In this document: positions 7,202 to 8,120 of the stretch, in pieces | How the letters are laid out: each line of letters begins with the position of its first letter | How positions within the stretch are numbered: the first letter of the stretch is position 1 | NCBI GenBank assembly: GCA_041745535.1 | Contig: JBGTIS010000379.1 | Span: forward strand, 1-8,120 | Origin: JBGTIS01 sp041745535 | GTDB lineage: Bacteria > Bacteroidota > Bacteroidia > Cytophagales > Cyclobacteriaceae | Direction of reading: 5' to 3' | DNA: 8,120 nucleotides | Made by a program: the position numbers and the translations under genes | The notes under the pieces: generated by a model | Seen by the model: the letters and a program-made list of their open reading frames with translations, nothing else | The model's database searches: none | Told to the model about the DNA's origin: nothing

Positions 7202-7703
7202 TTGTTTCCGTAATAAAAAATTAATGATAGGTGTTATACTTTATTTTTCTATCTTCGCTATTGTGAAATTGCAATCGCCAATATTAAGCTTTTTATTTCT
7301 ATTTCTCTATTTGGGGGTGTTGATACACAATTCCGTACCACACCTGCATATAGGGGAAGAGACAGATCAGGTTGCGATCCATCATCACCATAGCGGCGAG
7401 TCCCAGCATCATCATGATGCTACAGATGAAAACTCTACAGATGACCAAGATTCACGGATGGATATTACTGGCATAATTATGCATGGCGATCTGGGGATAA
7501 ATCACTTTAATAATTTTGATACCCCCACATCTTACCTGTCTATCGCATCGGTCGTTGTTGCTATTTTATTTCTCTTGAGTAGTTTATGGAATGTGTTCCT
7601 GCTAATTAAACTGCCTGCACCACCCGACATTAGCCCGGATAAACAGCTTCAATTTCTATGCTTATCCGCAACCTCCCGTCGCGGCCCTCCCTCATTTTCT
7701 TAA
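7197..7703 (+). CDS. Small membrane protein with histidine-rich loop, probable metal-efflux accessory
   Basis: Encodes up to 168 residues of no family I can name firmly. From the first ATG there is a hydrophobic N-terminus (about 9-43), then HNSVPHLHI and a histidine- and acid-rich segment (H62-H65, H71-H73, then a D/E/S-rich run to about 89). A second hydrophobic span (about 113-137) and a short tail ending RRGPPSFS follow. The histidine cluster suggests metal binding, probably on the periplasmic side; the tail faintly recalls the Arg-x-Pro-Pro end of small copper-related membrane proteins (inference from memory). The start is uncertain: ATG 7197 has AGGA 11 bases upstream but lies inside an inverted repeat, ATG 7224 removes nine residues, and GTG 7263 would give a compact single-signal protein. 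The position just ahead of a histidine-rich lipoprotein and a likely efflux adaptor supports a role in metal handling. Confidence 0.65.
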   Translation: MICFRNKKLMIGVILYFSIFAIVKLQSPILSFLFLFLYLGVLIHNSVPHLHIGEETDQVAIHHHHSGESQHHHDATDENSTDDQDSRMDITGIIMHGDLGINHFNNFDTPTSYLSIASVVVAILFLLSSLWNVFLLIKLPAPPDISPDKQLQFLCLSATSRRGPPSFS

Positions 7704-7780
7704 ATTCTAAAAGGATTTACCTAAAGATAAGTCCTGCTTTTCTAATTAATTTTTTATCCAATATTAATCAGTTTAAGAAA

Positions 7781-7999
7781 ATGAAACGATTCTTTTATAT
7801 CGCTATCGTAGCTACTTTATACCTTTCTGCTTGCTCAGGTTCATCAAGCAACAAGCAAGAAAATAGCTCTCATACCCACGAAGACGGTTCAACTCATGCC
7901 GACCATGAAGATCATGCTCAGGAAGAGTTTAGCGTAACCCAAACAGACTCTACCCGCCACGAGCATATGCATGAGGCAGGCGAAGAACACGACCATTAA
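7781..7999 (+). CDS. Small histidine-rich lipoprotein
   Basis: Encodes 72 residues. The N-terminus MKRFFYIAIVATLYLSAC is a lipoprotein signal with lipobox LSA-C18, followed by a serine-rich spacer. The remaining chain is almost entirely acidic plus histidine: ten histidines, in SHTHEDGSTHADHEDH and at the end in HEHMHEAGEEHDH. No folded domain is recognisable. The composition suggests a disordered, lipid-anchored metal binder or buffer facing the periplasm. The ATG at 7781 is chosen because it starts the signal peptide; the frame is open further upstream, to 7658, only through AT-rich non-coding-like sequence. It lies 77 bases after the histidine-rich membrane protein and 20 bases before the next lipoprotein, so the three probably form one transcript. 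Its small size means it could be missed by gene callers, or called with a false long start. Confidence 0.75.
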   Translation: MKRFFYIAIVATLYLSACSGSSSNKQENSSHTHEDGSTHADHEDHAQEEFSVTQTDSTRHEHMHEAGEEHDH

Positions 8000-8019
8000 T
8001 CATATTAAACAATATCAAG

Positions 8020-8120
8020 ATGTATAAAATACTAGGGTGTCTGGCACTCATAGCCTTGCTGGGCTATGGTTGCCATAGCACTACTGAGGATGATCATGGA
8101 CATCCTCATGAAGAGGAGGG
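8020..8120 (+). CDS. Lipoprotein, probable periplasmic adaptor of a CusB/CzcB-type efflux pump (5' part only)
   Basis: The window ends after 33 codons of this gene. They encode MYKILGCLALIALLGYGC, a lipoprotein signal (GYG-C18), followed by an acidic histidine-rich segment with D-D-H-G-H-P-H-E-E-E. In Bacteroidota, membrane-fusion (adaptor) subunits of heavy-metal RND pumps commonly begin with this combination, and the histidine-rich gene before it fits. The diagnostic barrel-sandwich and beta-barrel domains lie outside the window, so the identity is an inference; another histidine-rich lipoprotein is possible. No strong ribosome binding site is seen before the ATG, only AT-rich sequence. Confidence 0.65.
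   Translation, partial: MYKILGCLALIALLGYGCHSTTEDDHGHPHEEE

Noticed and set aside
7250..7257. TATCTTCG, one mismatch from the TAnnTTTG -7 box, upstream of the histidine-rich membrane protein core
   Set aside because: No TTTG or TTG lies at the right distance upstream, and it would place the transcription start almost on the GTG at 7263; too weak in such AT-rich DNA.

Overview
The window reads as chromosomal DNA of a member of the Bacteroidota. Support comes from the kinds of genes present (a YccS-like FUSC protein, a short BamA-type barrel protein, many LSAC-type lipoproteins), the near absence of strong Shine-Dalgarno sites, and two candidate promoters of the Bacteroidota type (-33 TTTG, -7 TAnnTTTG). 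Genus cannot be told from the sequence alone.

Layout. Positions 26-2277 (minus) hold a FUSC-family inner-membrane protein whose last ~45 codons appear to be cut off by a frameshift. Diverging from it, 2494-3636 (plus) encodes a POTRA-less outer-membrane barrel of the BamA/TamA type. Next on the plus strand come a lipoprotein-type, probably Tat-exported alditol oxidase (3710-5053) and, after a 203-base gap with its own candidate promoter, a lipoprotein formylglycine-generating enzyme with the intact catalytic cysteine pair (5257-6336). It converges on a secreted NodB-type polysaccharide deacetylase (6355-7167, minus).

From about 7170 to the right edge the DNA has very AT-rich stretches (14 of 60 bases G+C at 7201-7260, 10 of 60 at 7741-7800, against 37 of 60 at 5401-5460). 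It carries three plus-strand genes in a row, all with histidine-rich acidic segments: a membrane protein (7197-7703), a 72-residue lipoprotein (7781-7999) and the start of a third lipoprotein cut by the window edge (8020-8120). The last looks like the periplasmic adaptor of a CusB/CzcB-type metal efflux pump, so this end is probably the front of a heavy-metal efflux operon.

The central genes share a theme of cell-envelope location: every one from 2494 to 7167 has an export signal. The oxidase and the formylglycine enzyme both use O2, and the latter uses copper, but no sulfatase or polyol-uptake gene lies in the window, so a joint pathway is not demonstrated. No tRNA, rRNA, CRISPR array, insertion sequence or strong intrinsic terminator was seen.
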